From: Usnea hakonensis
Taxonomy: Eukaryota > Ascomycota > Lecanoromycetes > Lecanorales > Parmeliaceae
Reading direction: 5' to 3'
Length of the DNA: 11,381 bases
NCBI GenBank assembly: GCA_013423325.1
Contig: BLJB01000279.1
Span: 1-11,381 of the forward strand
Shown: positions 1-8,991 of the stretch, piece by piece
How positions within the stretch are numbered: position 1 is the stretch's first letter
Layout of the letters: each line of letters starts with the position of its first letter
Position numbers and translations under genes: made by a program
Notes under the pieces: model-generated
What the model saw: only the letters and a program-made list of their open reading frames with translations
What the model was told of the DNA's origin: nothing
The model's database searches: none

Positions 1-96
1 TGGCTAACCATCTTGATTCTCTTTGGAGCCATCGTATGCGTTGCCGTAGGTGTCGTCTTCCACATAGATAGCTTTCATTGGTCTATGGGACGCTGA
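1..96 (+). CDS. Possible 3' end of a membrane protein gene (partial, weak)
   Basis: From base 1 one forward frame runs 31 codons to a TGA at 94-96. Residues 3-20 are almost all hydrophobic (Ile, Leu, Val, Phe, Ala, Gly), which would make one transmembrane helix followed by a short polar tail. Base composition here is ordinary and not RIP-like. The upstream part lies outside the window, so neither start nor family can be judged. An 18-residue hydrophobic run can arise by chance, and the opposite strand was not excluded. I treat this only as a candidate last exon. Confidence 0.18.
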   Translation, partial: WLTILILFGAIVCVAVGVVFHIDSFHWSMGR

Positions 97-621
97 TCTC
101 GTCTCTCTTTTCACATCCGGATCTCCTTTTGGTGACGCTGGTGATCCCATACCAGCGGATGCACGGTCATTGCCCCCCAGGCAATGGCGATTCGTTTCCT
201 CTCTCAGTCGCCTCCAATGGCCTCCCAGTGTTCAAACGGCGGTCCATGACACTGTCAGGAATGAGAGTCTCGTCCATAATAGTGTGCGGAAGTGATAATA
301 CCCAGTCAATAGCTGACCGGGCTCATAACCTGTTGAATTATAACGAGCAAATTTGGTAGAAACGATTGTTTACACTATTCTGATAGCTTAGGGCTAGGGC
401 TATTTCCTCGGCGCTATTCCTAATTAGGAAGGGTCGCAAACGAATAATGAGTGCAAAACCGGCATAAAGAAAAAGTCTACACAGGTGGGTGTAGGCCAGT
501 TATGTAGGCCTCGTGAGAGGCTACCCCTTGCATTACCTTCCAATAGCAGGCCTGCGCATATATCCACGGTTGGACCCCTGGTTTCTTCTCTAGTGGTTCA
601 TAGCTCCATTTTGACTGCAAG
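97..621. other. Intergenic stretch of normal composition, no supported gene
   Basis: No convincing coding frame is seen on either strand. A 93-codon forward frame at 78-359 has no recognisable domain and looks like chance. There is a small hairpin: arms 504-512 and 517-524 around a GTGA loop, with one bulged base. GTAGGCC also occurs twice, at 491-497 and 504-510. CpA and TpG are frequent, so this flank has not been mutated like the DNA to the right. It may hold the 3' UTR of a gene to the left, or unrelated sequence joined to the truncated LINE ORF1. Confidence 0.5.
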
Positions 622-1623
622 CTAATTACCGACTTGGGGGCCACTTTTCAACACTACTCTTACCACTCCTAGTCCGGGGTGGAGGGTACTATTCTCCCGT
701 TTCAGCTTCTCGATGCAAGCCCCTTGGTCTTTGTCATCGAACGCGTCGATTCTTACTGAGTCGACGGCTACCACAAAGGAGGGTTTGAGGACGTGGGCCG
801 AAGGACAACCCCTCTGGATTGCCTCGGCGTCCTCTTCTATCGCCCTCTTTGCCTCCCTTGAGGCCATATATAGGATAACGCCCCCGTTTTGGGAGCGCCT
901 TGCTGCAATAATGGAGCCTGCCGGGGCTCCGTTGCTCTGGAACATGTCCTTAAGCTGCGCCGGCGTAGCGTGCTCAATCTTCTTTCTCTCCTCCTCACTT
1001 CTTATCCTGATCATTACCCTTTTCTCGTTGGCGTTCCCCGCCGTGGTGCGCGAGGGTGGTATTGCCGAATGCGGTCGCTCGTGGGTGGGTGGCCTGGTAG
1101 CGTTGCTGGCTGCCCTCTGGGCCTAGGACTGTTGCGGCATCGGGGGTGGGCCTCCGATCGGTTGTTTCTCCGCCTGCTTTTGGGTCTCTTCCCGTTCGGC
1201 TTCGGCTAATTCTATATATTCACTTGCTAGCTGGATTGCCATCTTAAATAGCCCAAATTTCTGTCCGTCGAGATCCTCGAACGATATATTCTTCGCGGTT
1301 TCCGCCGCGTCTTTGACCAACTGGCCCACTCTCTTGACGTGGTCATATCTGTGACCCTTCTCCTTCTGTTTCGTGCCGTCCTCTGTAGCCCTCGCTGCCT
1401 CCTTATTCGATCTCCCTATCCTCTTCATCGCGTCTATACGCGTAGCCAACGCGTGTCCGTCTTCCTCTCCCGTATTGTCTTCGGCATCGCGTTGCCCTCC
1501 CTCGACTCCTACCGACTCCTCCTCTTGGTTCTTGGCTGTGCTCGTCGTAACCTTCACATTGGAGGTCTCTAGAGCCCCGCAGGGGCCCTGGTGGGTGTGT
1601 TCGCAATTCGTGGTCGCCATCAT
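622..1623 (-). pseudogene. Tad-type LINE ORF1 (Gag-like), one internal stop, 3' truncated
   Basis: ORF1 proteins of Tad-clade non-LTR retrotransposons bind RNA and form the particle with the ORF2 endonuclease/reverse transcriptase. Here 166 codons start from an ATG pair at 1618-1623 and reach a TAG at 1123-1125. The same frame then continues 36 open codons into a further 130 codons, ending at a TAG at 622-624: 334 codons in all, with no frameshift. The N-terminal part is polar and low in complexity. Residues of about 95-155 are Glu/Lys/Gln-rich with heptad-like spacing (probable coiled coil). From about residue 200 comes the ORF1 fold, with VMIRIRSEEE, SIIAARR and VDSVRIDAF matching the usual pattern of Tad ORF1 (from memory of the family). 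The frame stops just after the VVRVVLKSG segment, so the rest of the fold, the zinc knuckles and ORF2 are absent. The internal TAG follows from CAG by one C-to-T at CpA, as RIP would produce. CpA/TpG are otherwise plentiful. Confidence 0.68.
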
Positions 1624-2050
1624 CTTCTATTCTTATAGGATCTTTTATATAAGATAAAAGAATAGAAATTTAGAAATTAAAAAATCTATTATTTTCTAAT
1701 AATATTTAATTTTATAGAACGCGATAATTCTTAATTTCTAAATATATTTAGACTTCCTCTATAATCTTATTAACTTATATTATTAATAATATATTATTTA
1801 GTTATATTATTATAATCCTAATTATTATAGTAGCTCTATTTATTATTATAGAAGCTTTTCTAATAGATTTTCTATTAGATCTTTTACCCCTATAGACTAA
1901 TCTACTTAATTAGCTAATAATATAACTAAATATATTACTAATATATATTATTAACTTATTTAGTATATATTATATTATTATTTAATTTTTTTAGATAGAT
2001 TTTTTTTAATTATAATAGAGTAAAAGTAAGATTTAGAAATTAAATAAAAT

Positions 2051-2242
2051 TTAAAATAAAATTTAAATATATTATATTTAAATTAAAATTTTATTTTAAA
2101 ATCTAATTCTTTATATTTTTTTATCTTTTATTATTAAAAAGTAAAATAAAGTTTAAAATTTAAAATAAAATTTAAATATACTATATTTAAATTAAAATCT
2201 TATTTTAAAATTTAATTCTTTATATCTTTTTATCTTCTATTA
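2051..2242. repeat. Two direct copies (83 bp, period 109) of a palindromic AT-rich unit
   Basis: Copies lie at 2051-2133 and 2160-2242. I see five differences, all C/T transitions, and no indels. Within each copy the first half (TTAAAATAAAATTTAAATATA) and the second half (TATATTTAA then TTTTATTTTAA) are near inverted complements, so each could fold as a stem of about 20 bp. Transition-only divergence fits a duplication that was later mutated by RIP. The function is unknown; it may be the decayed end of an element. Confidence 0.8.
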
Positions 2243-2296
2243 ATAAAGTAATTTTATATTATTTAAAAATATTATTCTTTTTTAGATCTCTTAATA

Positions 2297-3165
2297 ATAT
2301 TAACTTTATTTACTAACTTTAAGATAATAGCTAACTATATAAAAGGGTAAATATAATTAGATAATTAGAAAACTCTTTATAAAAAGGAGAATAATAATAG
2401 AGTAACTATCTCTAAATAAATAAAAAAATTATAAGAATTATATAATTATTTTATTATTAATAAATAGAATTAGCTAGTAATAGAGAAAGATCTATATAAT
2501 AAAATAATAAATAAATAGATTAAAATAGATATCTATAATAATATATTTATATAATATATTTAATTAGACTAATTATTAATAATATTAATTTTTAAGACTA
2601 AATTATAAATAAAAGCCTTTAAAGAAGAGGAGATTAAACGAAAAATATTAAAAAATATTATATATTAATCTAATTTAATTAATTAAATAAGTAATCCTCC
2701 TTTTTTAAATTATATATATATTATTTCTATATATTACTAATATAATAATAAATATTAAATATTAGCTAATTATAATTTTAAGATTTTAAATATAATAACT
2801 TTATTTTTAATATTAATTATTATATAAAGTTAATAATTTAGATTATTATTTAATAAATTCTTTATTATATTAGTTTATTAGAATTTAAAGAATTCTAGAA
2901 TTCTACCCCTCTTAAATTCTATTAAAAATTTATATATAAATATACTACTCTAATAAACGCGAAAGATAATAATATTAAAAATTTAATAATAAAAAAAAAA
3001 GATAAAATATTTAATAATCTAATAAAAAAAGATAGCGAGAATAATATAATTACTTTTAGAATTAAAGATAATAATATAGAAAAAGATAATAAAAATAATA
3101 TAAAAATAAATAAGAATAGTAAAAAAGTTAAAAAAAAAAATCTAAAAATTATTAAAATCTTTAAT
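2297..3165 (+). pseudogene. Unidentified decayed frame, possibly transposase-like (weak)
   Basis: No family is recognised. The last 80 codons (2926-3165) are open in a forward frame ending in TAA. They are dominated by Lys, Asn, Asp and Ile, and the Lys-rich tail resembles a basic C-terminus. Upstream, a forward frame (about 2318-2700) contains an acidic/basic helix-like part around 2617-2650, but it is interrupted by many TAA/TAG codons. The two pieces may not belong to one frame. In DNA this AT-rich, open stretches of 80 codons and charged residues can arise by chance. Confidence 0.22.
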
Positions 3166-3302
3166 TAAATTAAAATAAATATATTATTTTTATATATTAC
3201 TATTTCTTATATACTATCTTATTATAATTTAAATAAAAAAACTATTTAACTTTTTAATCTCTTAGTAATCTTTTAGATTAGATTTTAAATTAGTCTCTAA
3301 AT

Positions 3303-3420
3303 ATCGATTTAAGGACTTAATCTTTAGAGTAGAAATTAATCTAAAGATTTAATCCCTAAGGGAGGGATTAACCCGCTAAGATTTAAATCGATAGATCGAC
3401 CTGATTTAATAGATCGACCC
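3303..3420. repeat. Nested inverted repeat plus ATAGATCGACC direct repeat
   Basis: ATCGATTTA at 3303-3311 is mirrored by TAAATCGAT at 3384-3392. Inside it, TTAATCCCT (3349-3357) and AGGGATTAA (3363-3371) form a perfect inverted repeat around AAGGG. ATAGATCGACC then occurs twice, at 3391-3401 and 3409-3419. The first copy is followed by the only TpG between 1624 and 4056. GC content rises from here rightwards, so this may mark the end of one element and the start of another. No protein-coding role is seen. Confidence 0.55.
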
Positions 3421-3639
3421 GAAGCGGTTAGTCTACTTAGGGGTAGAAATATCTTTCTATTTATTATATACCGCCGTAGTATATATAATAGTAAATATAT
3501 TTAATTTCTTTTTTAATTTTCGGGCGAACTTTTTAGCCTTTTTAATCTATAATTTATTAGTATTAATTTTAAAGCGCTATTATTCCGCCTATAGATTAAA
3601 TAAAATATATAATTAATTTAATACGAGTATATCTAAAAC

Positions 3640-4054
3640 TAGATTAGAACTTTTCTAATCTATAATATAGAATAGTATATTATACTTCTATTTATAACCC
3701 TAACTATTAACTAACTAGTAGTTAAGTTTATAGATATTATAATAATATATATATTACTCGCTAATTATTTTCGCTAGTAGTAAGTTAGTATTATAAAATT
3801 CGAGGTTCTATTAGATAATAAACTTCTATAAAATTAAATTAATACTCGTATTATAGTTAAGAAGAGCTATAATAGAATACTTATTACCCTATAGTTTAAT
3901 TTAGCTCTTTATAATAATAAGGGAGATTACCTCTATTCCTTTTTTTTCTTATTCCGCTTATAAGGCGACTATAAAGTCTAATCGTTTTTTAATAAAATAT
4001 TAGTAATATAAATTACTAATTTATCTTTATTAGAATATTTAGGTATCTAATAAT
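3640..4054 (-). pseudogene. Second part of the decayed Gag: end of the zinc knuckle and beyond
   Basis: This is the continuation, on the minus strand, of the gag frame at 4652-5785 beyond the inserted TIR element. If the element and one TA are removed, the frame runs on directly. The His and the last Cys of the knuckle are here as Tyr codons (4050-4052 and 4035-4037), with a TAG at 4047-4049. After the knuckle comes a Lys-rich stretch, then hydrophobic sequence where a protease would be expected in a gypsy element. I could not find a convincing Asp-Ser/Thr-Gly catalytic motif. The left end is uncertain, and no reverse transcriptase or integrase was recognised further left. Confidence 0.55.
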
Positions 4055-4056
4055 TA

Positions 4057-4130
4057 CATCGGTAATTCGGGGAGTCGGCCCCTAATCGTGTAATTGCTAG
4101 GGGCCCCCGGGGCTAGCCCGGGGCTACAAT

Positions 4131-4184
<54 letters not shown>

Positions 4185-4649
4185 TAAAATTAAAAAAGAA
4201 AAAAGTAAAAAAAAAATATACTAAAAAAATTTAAGTAAATTTAAACGAGACGCTAAAAATTAAGCGAGATACTAAAAATAAGGTTTTAAAGTTAGCGAGA
4301 ATAATAGATAGTCTCTAGCACTATAAATAATAATATTAAAACTCTAAAAATAGTCTAAATCTTATTTTTTTAAAAATTATATACGCGCGTTATAGACTCG
4401 TATTACTAAGTCTATTATATCTATATTATATAGTAGACTATAAAGATATTATTTTAACTAAGTCTTATTAAATTATTAGGATTATTAGGGGTCTAGCCCC
4501 GATAGCCCCGGGCGCCCCTAGGGCCCCGTAGCCCCTATATAATAGCCCCGGGCTATATTATTTCTTAATAGCGGGTATATGCGCACAATAGCCCGGGGCC
4601 TATTTGATCGTTAGTTGCGCCCGGGGCCGTACCCCCCGAATTATCGATA
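4057..4649. mobile_element. 593-bp TIR element (MITE-like, Tc1/mariner-style TA insertion)
   Basis: The left end reads CATCGGTAATTCGGGG from 4057. The right end, read on the minus strand from 4649, is TATCGATAATTCGGGG. The inverted repeats run about 26 bp, differing by three transitions and one inserted base. A TA flanks each end (4055-4056 and 4650-4651), the target duplication of Tc1/mariner/pogo elements. Both subterminal zones are GC-rich (4096-4127 and 4489-4635) with repeated AGCCCCGG-type palindromes, and a 47-base A run lies at 4134-4180. No transposase frame is recognised, so it is probably non-autonomous. It holds 10 of the roughly 30 surviving CpA/TpG sites of the tract, which suggests a younger insertion. 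It interrupts a gag zinc knuckle. Confidence 0.82.
4134..4180. repeat. Homopolymer of 47 A
   Basis: An uninterrupted A run lies inside the TIR element, next to its left GC-rich zone, and is followed by about 40 bp of A-rich sequence. It could be a retroposon tail captured in the element, or a slippage-expanded A tract. Assembly length may be inaccurate. No LINE-like sequence is recognised directly upstream. Confidence 0.9.
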
Positions 4650-4651
4650 TA

Positions 4652-5785
4652 GCTTTACTATAATAGAAATAAGTATTACTCTTATAATTAAGATTAATAT
4701 CTTTAGATTTACGCTTTTTTTTACTATCTTTATATATACGCGATATTTTATTATTATTAATTATATCTAATTTAGACTTAAAAATTTAGTCCTCTAAGGA
4801 TTTACCTTTACTTTTCTCCTTATTTTAATTTCTAGAAGATTTTAGTTAAAAACTACTATCGCCGCTATATCTATATATATATTCTAGAACTTTTTTCTAT
4901 ATAATAGCTATAGTAAGAAATTCTTTCCTCTATTTAGATATATTACTAGTATTTAGAATTCGATCCTTTAGATTAAACTATAACTTAACTAAAAAGATAT
5001 TTACCTTATACTCTTTATTTATAGGCTTTAATTATTTCTTTAGCTCTTTAAAATAAGCTTTAAAAATTAAAACCTTTTAGCTAAAAAGTTATATTATCTT
5101 ATTATACTTTTTATAAATAAAAAGATATTAATTTATTAAATCTACTACTAAATTTAAAAGAAATTATTTAAATTCTATAAAAGTCTAGTCCCGAAATCCT
5201 AGTTTAGAATAGTAAATATACTACTAAGTATTTAGATTACTTTTAAGGCTTTCTATATAAAATCTAATTTTTACCCTATTAGTAGTAAAATATTTAAGAC
5301 TATTAAAAAACTATTAAATATACTTACCCTTACTAGTATTTTTATAAGGCTTATCTAGTTTTATAGAATATAAAGTTTTTATCTTAATAATAATATTATT
5401 AAGTCTAACTACTAATCCCGCTATTATACTAACTATAATAATTAATAAACTCTTATCTATATAGAGCGCCTAATTAGTAGTCTTAAACCTCTTAATCTTA
5501 ATATCTATTTATAGATTTATATTTTCCTTTCTAAGCGTAATAAGGCGTTCTATTCTTATTAAAAAGGGGAAGATATTATAATTATTTTTAAACCTTTTTT
5601 TTAAAAAGGTAGAAAGATTAGAATTATTAGAACTAGCTCCGCTAGCGATACGCTAGTAAAAGTAATAAATAAAAGATATAGAAGTATAGTAACTATAAGA
5701 TAATTTAATAATATAATATTAAATATATTAGAACTAATCTCTAAAGAACCTAAAGTCCTCCGAGGGATATTAACTTAATATATTA
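4652..5785 (-). pseudogene. Decayed retrotransposon Gag with CCHC zinc knuckle, probably Ty3/gypsy
   Basis: Gag forms the virus-like particle and its knuckle binds the element's RNA. One minus-strand frame reads about 375 codons with no frameshift. All its stops (about 25) are TAA or TAG, each explicable from CAA, CAG or TGG. The order fits Gag: a polar N-terminus, a capsid-like region whose end contains EYKVNIFL, FNLKDRILNTSNIS and RKEFLTIAII (like the end of Retrotrans_gag domains), then a Ser/Lys-rich linker, then the knuckle. In the knuckle both first Cys codons appear as TAT Tyr (4669-4671 and 4660-4662); the remaining His and Cys lie across the TIR element at 4050-4052 and 4035-4037. 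With that element removed, the spacing is exactly CX2CX4HX4C. The start is lost with ATG; an ATA near 5710-5785 is likely. A Ty1/copia origin is less likely but not excluded. Confidence 0.72.
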
Positions 5786-6363
5786 GTACTAAATACTACC
5801 CCGCTATAAAGTTACTAGTTACGGGACCCCTCTAATAGTTAGTAATTATAGGGGTTCTAGTAGCCCTAATAATAAGTACTATACTACCCCCGCTAGGCCT
5901 ACGCTATCGCGTAGATAGCGCTAGGGGCTAACATTATAGTCGTTATAGTATAAATAGTAGCTAGTTATTATACTTTAAGGAAATTAAATTATATAAGAAA
6001 ATAGAGTCTTAATAAATTAGATACTATAGTCTAGTTATTAAGAGTAGGCCTATAAAATTTCCTTCTATAAAAAAAGGCTAATCTAATAATAGTTATTCTA
6101 AATACGTATTAAACTATTACCCCCTTCTAATATTTTAATAGACGCGTAGCTACTAGAGAAAGGTTTACTACTAAATCTATTAGAGAGAGAAGGATTCTCC
6201 TTACTCTAGTACTTACCGGACTAATAGCTATAAGGGGGGTTTCCGTCTCGTATAAACTCCGGCTTTCTCTTATATCGATTAAAGACTATAATACCCCTAT
6301 TTTTTTAGATAGGCCTAATATTATAACTATAGTAAGAGAGGGGGGGAGATAATAGTAGAGAGT
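5786..6363. other. No gene seen; possible leader/LTR remnant of the minus-strand Gag element
   Basis: This stretch lies upstream of the decayed minus-strand gag, where a 5' LTR and leader would be expected, but no matching second LTR was found. It contains a short direct repeat (AGTACTA...TACTACCCC at about 5785-5803 and 5876-5892). It also has an inverted repeat CGCTATC/GATAGCG (5902-5908 and 5914-5920) within a GC-richer patch, and a purine-rich run around 6328-6350. One CpA survives, at 5932. No coding frame is supported. Confidence 0.45.
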
Positions 6364-6763
6364 ATAGCGGAGAGCGAAGTAGAGAAGATATCTATTTTTA
6401 GTATAAAGTTAGATTTTAGCGATAGTAATATTAATAATTAGGAGTATCTCGTACTATATCGAAGTCTTATATAATTATAGGGAGCCTAGAAAAGGCCTTT
6501 ATTAAATATCGAATAGCCTATATTAATAGTATTAACGACTTTAGAGAATGTATTAAAAATTTCGGAGCGGAGAAGAAGATAGAAAAGATAAACCTTTTTA
6601 ATACGAAGTTAGATTTTAATAGTAGTAATATTAATAATTAGGAGTATCTTATATTATATCGAAGTCTTATATAGTTATAGAGAGCCTAGAAAAGGCCTCT
6701 ATTAAATATTAGACGGCCTATAATAATAGTATTAATAACCTTAGGGAATATATTAAAAAGTTC
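6364..6763. repeat. Tandem repeat, 200-bp period, copies 1 and 2
   Basis: Copies lie at 6364-6563 and 6564-6763. GGAGCGGAGAA opens copy 2 (6564) and copy 3 (6764), and copy 1 opens with a variant of it. Long blocks recur in register, including AATTAGGAGTATCT and GAGCCTAGAAAAGGCC. Differences are mostly transitions. Because 200 is not a multiple of three, a repeated protein domain is unlikely. The copies may be a satellite-like array or a repeated leader of an older element. Confidence 0.85.
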
Positions 6764-6818
6764 GGAGCGGAGAATAAAGTAGAGAAGATAAACCTTTTTT
6801 AATACGGAGTTAGAATTT
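6764..6818. repeat. Tandem repeat copy 3, left part (interrupted)
   Basis: This is the first 55 bp of a third copy of the 200-bp repeat, cut by the LTR element. It begins GGAGCGGAGAATAAAG, matching copy 2, and ends in the AATTT (6814-6818) that forms the left target-site duplication. Confidence 0.8.
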
Positions 6819-6990
6819 TATTACGAATATTCTTTACATAGAATATGTGCGGAGCCTTATAGAGCTTAGCGAGCCTTAGCGCCTTAATATTACGGCCTTA
6901 TAAGAAGGATTCTTCCTATAGATACCTTTCTCATATATATTATATAGATTATATTTATATATATAATACTACTTATATCGTTTCTTAATA
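6819..6990 (+). repeat. 5' LTR (172 bp)
   Basis: It aligns without gaps to 8992-9163. I count 11 differences, all transitions (for example 6826 A/G, 6837 C/T, 6847 G/A), about 94% identity. Transition-only divergence between two copies that were identical at insertion is what RIP produces. Four CpA/TpG sites survive here. Confidence 0.9.
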
Positions 6991-7005
6991 AATAGTAGCT
7001 ACACC
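6991..7005 (+). promoter_or_regulatory. Candidate primer-binding site
   Basis: Two bases after the 5' LTR, TAGTAGCTACACC begins. If its first TAG was TGG before RIP, it would be complementary to a tRNA 3' end carrying the universal CCA. Position and orientation fit minus-strand priming of an LTR element whose gag reads on the plus strand. The tRNA was not identified. Confidence 0.4.
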
Positions 7006-7043
7006 TAGACGATATTATTCTTATATAGCTTTCTATTAAAGCC

Positions 7044-7250
7044 GCCTACCTAATACTAGTACCTATAATATCTAGAGGCCTCTAAATAACTCGTCTATAC
7101 GACTCTAGTAAATAGCTATATTCGTGATACGCCTATCTAGCCTTCGTCTAGTATCTAATTAGACTCTAAACTACTCGTCTATATAATTATTCGTATATCG
7201 CCTACCTCGCTTTAGTCTAGCACCTAATCGGGCCCTATAATACTCGTTAA
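7044..7250 (+). repeat. Three degenerate repeats in the retrotransposon leader
   Basis: Three loosely matching units begin near 7044, 7130 and 7199. Each carries CGCCTAYCT-like sequence, then TCTAG or GTCTAG, then YACTCGTCTAT or TACTCGTT about 45 bp later. Spacing is about 70 to 86 bp. They lie between the 5' LTR and gag, where packaging or translation signals are often found. The function is not known. Confidence 0.5.
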
Positions 7251-7618
7251 GGCGATCCTTTTAGTAGGCTAGTCGCTATATAATTATAATATCTTATCCG
7301 GGCCTCCGTAGTAGTAATACCGGTTTTACTCCTAAAGTATAGGACTACTTAGAGTATAAAGAAGTCCCGCTTATTAATATAGTATATATAATATATACTT
7401 TAAATCCTAGTCTAATATCTAGTTTTATAACTAAATAAGTCTTATTATTAAATATATAGATTATAGTCTAGATACTAATCTTATAGAAACTCCTTATAGA
7501 CTAGATAAGAGCGATAAGCCTTATAATATAGAAGATAAAGGATAGTATAGGGGTAATAAATACTAAAAATAGCCCTAAATAGTAGTAAATAATAGTACCG
7601 TTAAACCTACGATTCGCT

Positions 7619-8890
7619 ACTATATCTACCCTATAGCCTCTAGAATAACTAAATACTTCTTAGTCTTCTCCTTATAACGATCTAATTCCGCCTATAAATA
7701 ATACTATAACTACTCGCTAGCGAGGAGAGGAGCTAGAGATATTCGATCCTATAGTAGATAACGTCTATACGTTTATAAATCGTATATACTAAGTAGTCGA
7801 ATTACGAGGCTATTTACTTATCTAACTAAATATTAGCCTATAACTTTAAGGCCTTACTAAAGACTAGTACGAAGTAGAGCTCGATCTTAATAATAAGACT
7901 ATACTTTCTAATATACGTACTATACGAATATAGATTAATATATTAATTTAACGCTTTCGGCCGGCCGCCGCTAATATACTCTACTAATTAGAGTAGACTT
8001 ACTATACTCGAATCGATACGGTAGCTAAGAAAGATCTAGTTACCTTTCTATACGAGATCCTTTATCTTACCCGGTATAATAATTAGCCTAAGTATAAGCG
8101 CCTTATAGTTATATATATCTATTTCGAATTATAGCTCCAAATTAGTCTTATTACTTCGAGATATAATACTTCTATTTTAGAGTTTATTAAGTAATTAGAA
8201 GGTAAGAAGTATATATAGTACGAGACGTATTACTACTATAGTAAGAGAAAGGACTACTTTCTTATTAATTCTATATTAAATTAATATAGTAATAATTAGA
8301 GACCTCTCTAAAAGTAGTAGCCTCGTAACTCCGGTATATAGTAATAGTAGTCTCGTAATATTATATAGCCTCGTAATCCTACTTCGCCTTAGTCTTAGAG
8401 CTCCGGTTTATAATAGTAGCCTCGAAACCCTACTTCGTAACGACTATTATCGGCCCTATCGGCCTTAAAGGCTTATTTTATTAACCTAAATAATTAAGAG
8501 GAGGACTTAGAATATAATCTACTAAGCGATACGTACTATACCTACCTATTATTCTAGCCTTCGGGATATACGCCTTATCGATATAGTAATACCTATAATA
8601 ATAGAGGTACTAAGGTAATAGTAAATTAGACCTCTATAGACGAAGACTATCGATATAACTAAGAGGGATATACTTACTACTACTAAGTATAGAAGTACTA
8701 TTATTAGCTAGGGATTTAGCCCTACTAAATTAGTTTCGATTCAGTAAATCCTCGGATAATACGCTATTCGGCTTCTTTTTATAGATTTAAATTATATAGT
8801 AATCTGCGGGCGGAGAAAGAAGTACTAAAAGTACTTATTTTTAGTAATTTTCTTACTTTATAGACTTATATAATTCTACTACTTCTACTA
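7619..8890 (+). pseudogene. Decayed Gag-like ORF of the small LTR element
   Basis: A forward frame runs about 420 codons with no frameshift needed and is broken only by TAA and TAG. Its middle (about 7730-8160) reads like a capsid domain: EELEIFDP, then helical blocks, RFRPAAAN, and KKDLVTFLYEILYLTRYNN. After a basic segment (SKRKDYFLINSIL) comes a linker at about 8275-8440. There, runs of TAG/TAA alternate with PRN, so it was almost certainly Gln-rich. A Tyr-rich tail follows (8640-8700), where Cys and His codons would both have become Tyr; a zinc knuckle could be hidden there but I could not fix its spacing. From 8729 to 8860 the frame is open. The start is erased with ATG; 7619 is only the left limit of frame that looks coherent. 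The family (gypsy or copia) is not decided. Confidence 0.65.
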
Positions 8891-8991
8891 TTACTTACCT
8901 AGTATAATAAGGTATAGTACTATTAGCTCTACTATATCGCTATCGCTAATAGTTATAGGGGTATAGCTTTTTTCTCTTTTTTACGGGTACT

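Noticed and set aside
78..359. 93-codon plus-strand frame
   Set aside because: No recognisable motif, and its start overlaps the possible membrane-protein end in another frame; probably chance.
713..1209. Two plus-strand frames of 137 and 106 codons
   Set aside because: They lie opposite the LINE ORF1 frame, which has a recognisable ORF1 pattern; they look like antisense shadows with no domain.
1641..1649. TATAAAAGA on the minus strand, 18 bases upstream of the ORF1 ATG
   Set aside because: In DNA this AT-rich and RIP-mutated a TATA-like word is expected by chance, and the distance to the ATG is too short for a normal promoter plus leader.
1339..1657. Plus-strand frames of 77 and 94 codons and a minus frame of 67 codons
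   Set aside because: They overlap the N-terminal part of ORF1 in other frames, and one runs into the RIP tract; no family resemblance.
3640..4054. A TSNF-containing stretch that recalls the retroviral-type aspartic protease motif
   Set aside because: The residues before it do not give Asp-Ser/Thr-Gly even after reversing RIP changes, and the spacing is one residue short.
4134..4180. Poly-A as the tail of a LINE or SINE
   Set aside because: It lies inside the TIR element and no retroposon sequence is recognisable immediately upstream.
6328..6350. Purine-rich run that might be a polypurine tract
   Set aside because: It is followed by the 200-bp tandem array rather than an LTR, and the neighbouring gag reads on the opposite strand.
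6364..6763. CRISPR-like or coding repeat array
   Set aside because: The 200-bp units are homogeneous with no spacer structure, and the period is not a multiple of three.
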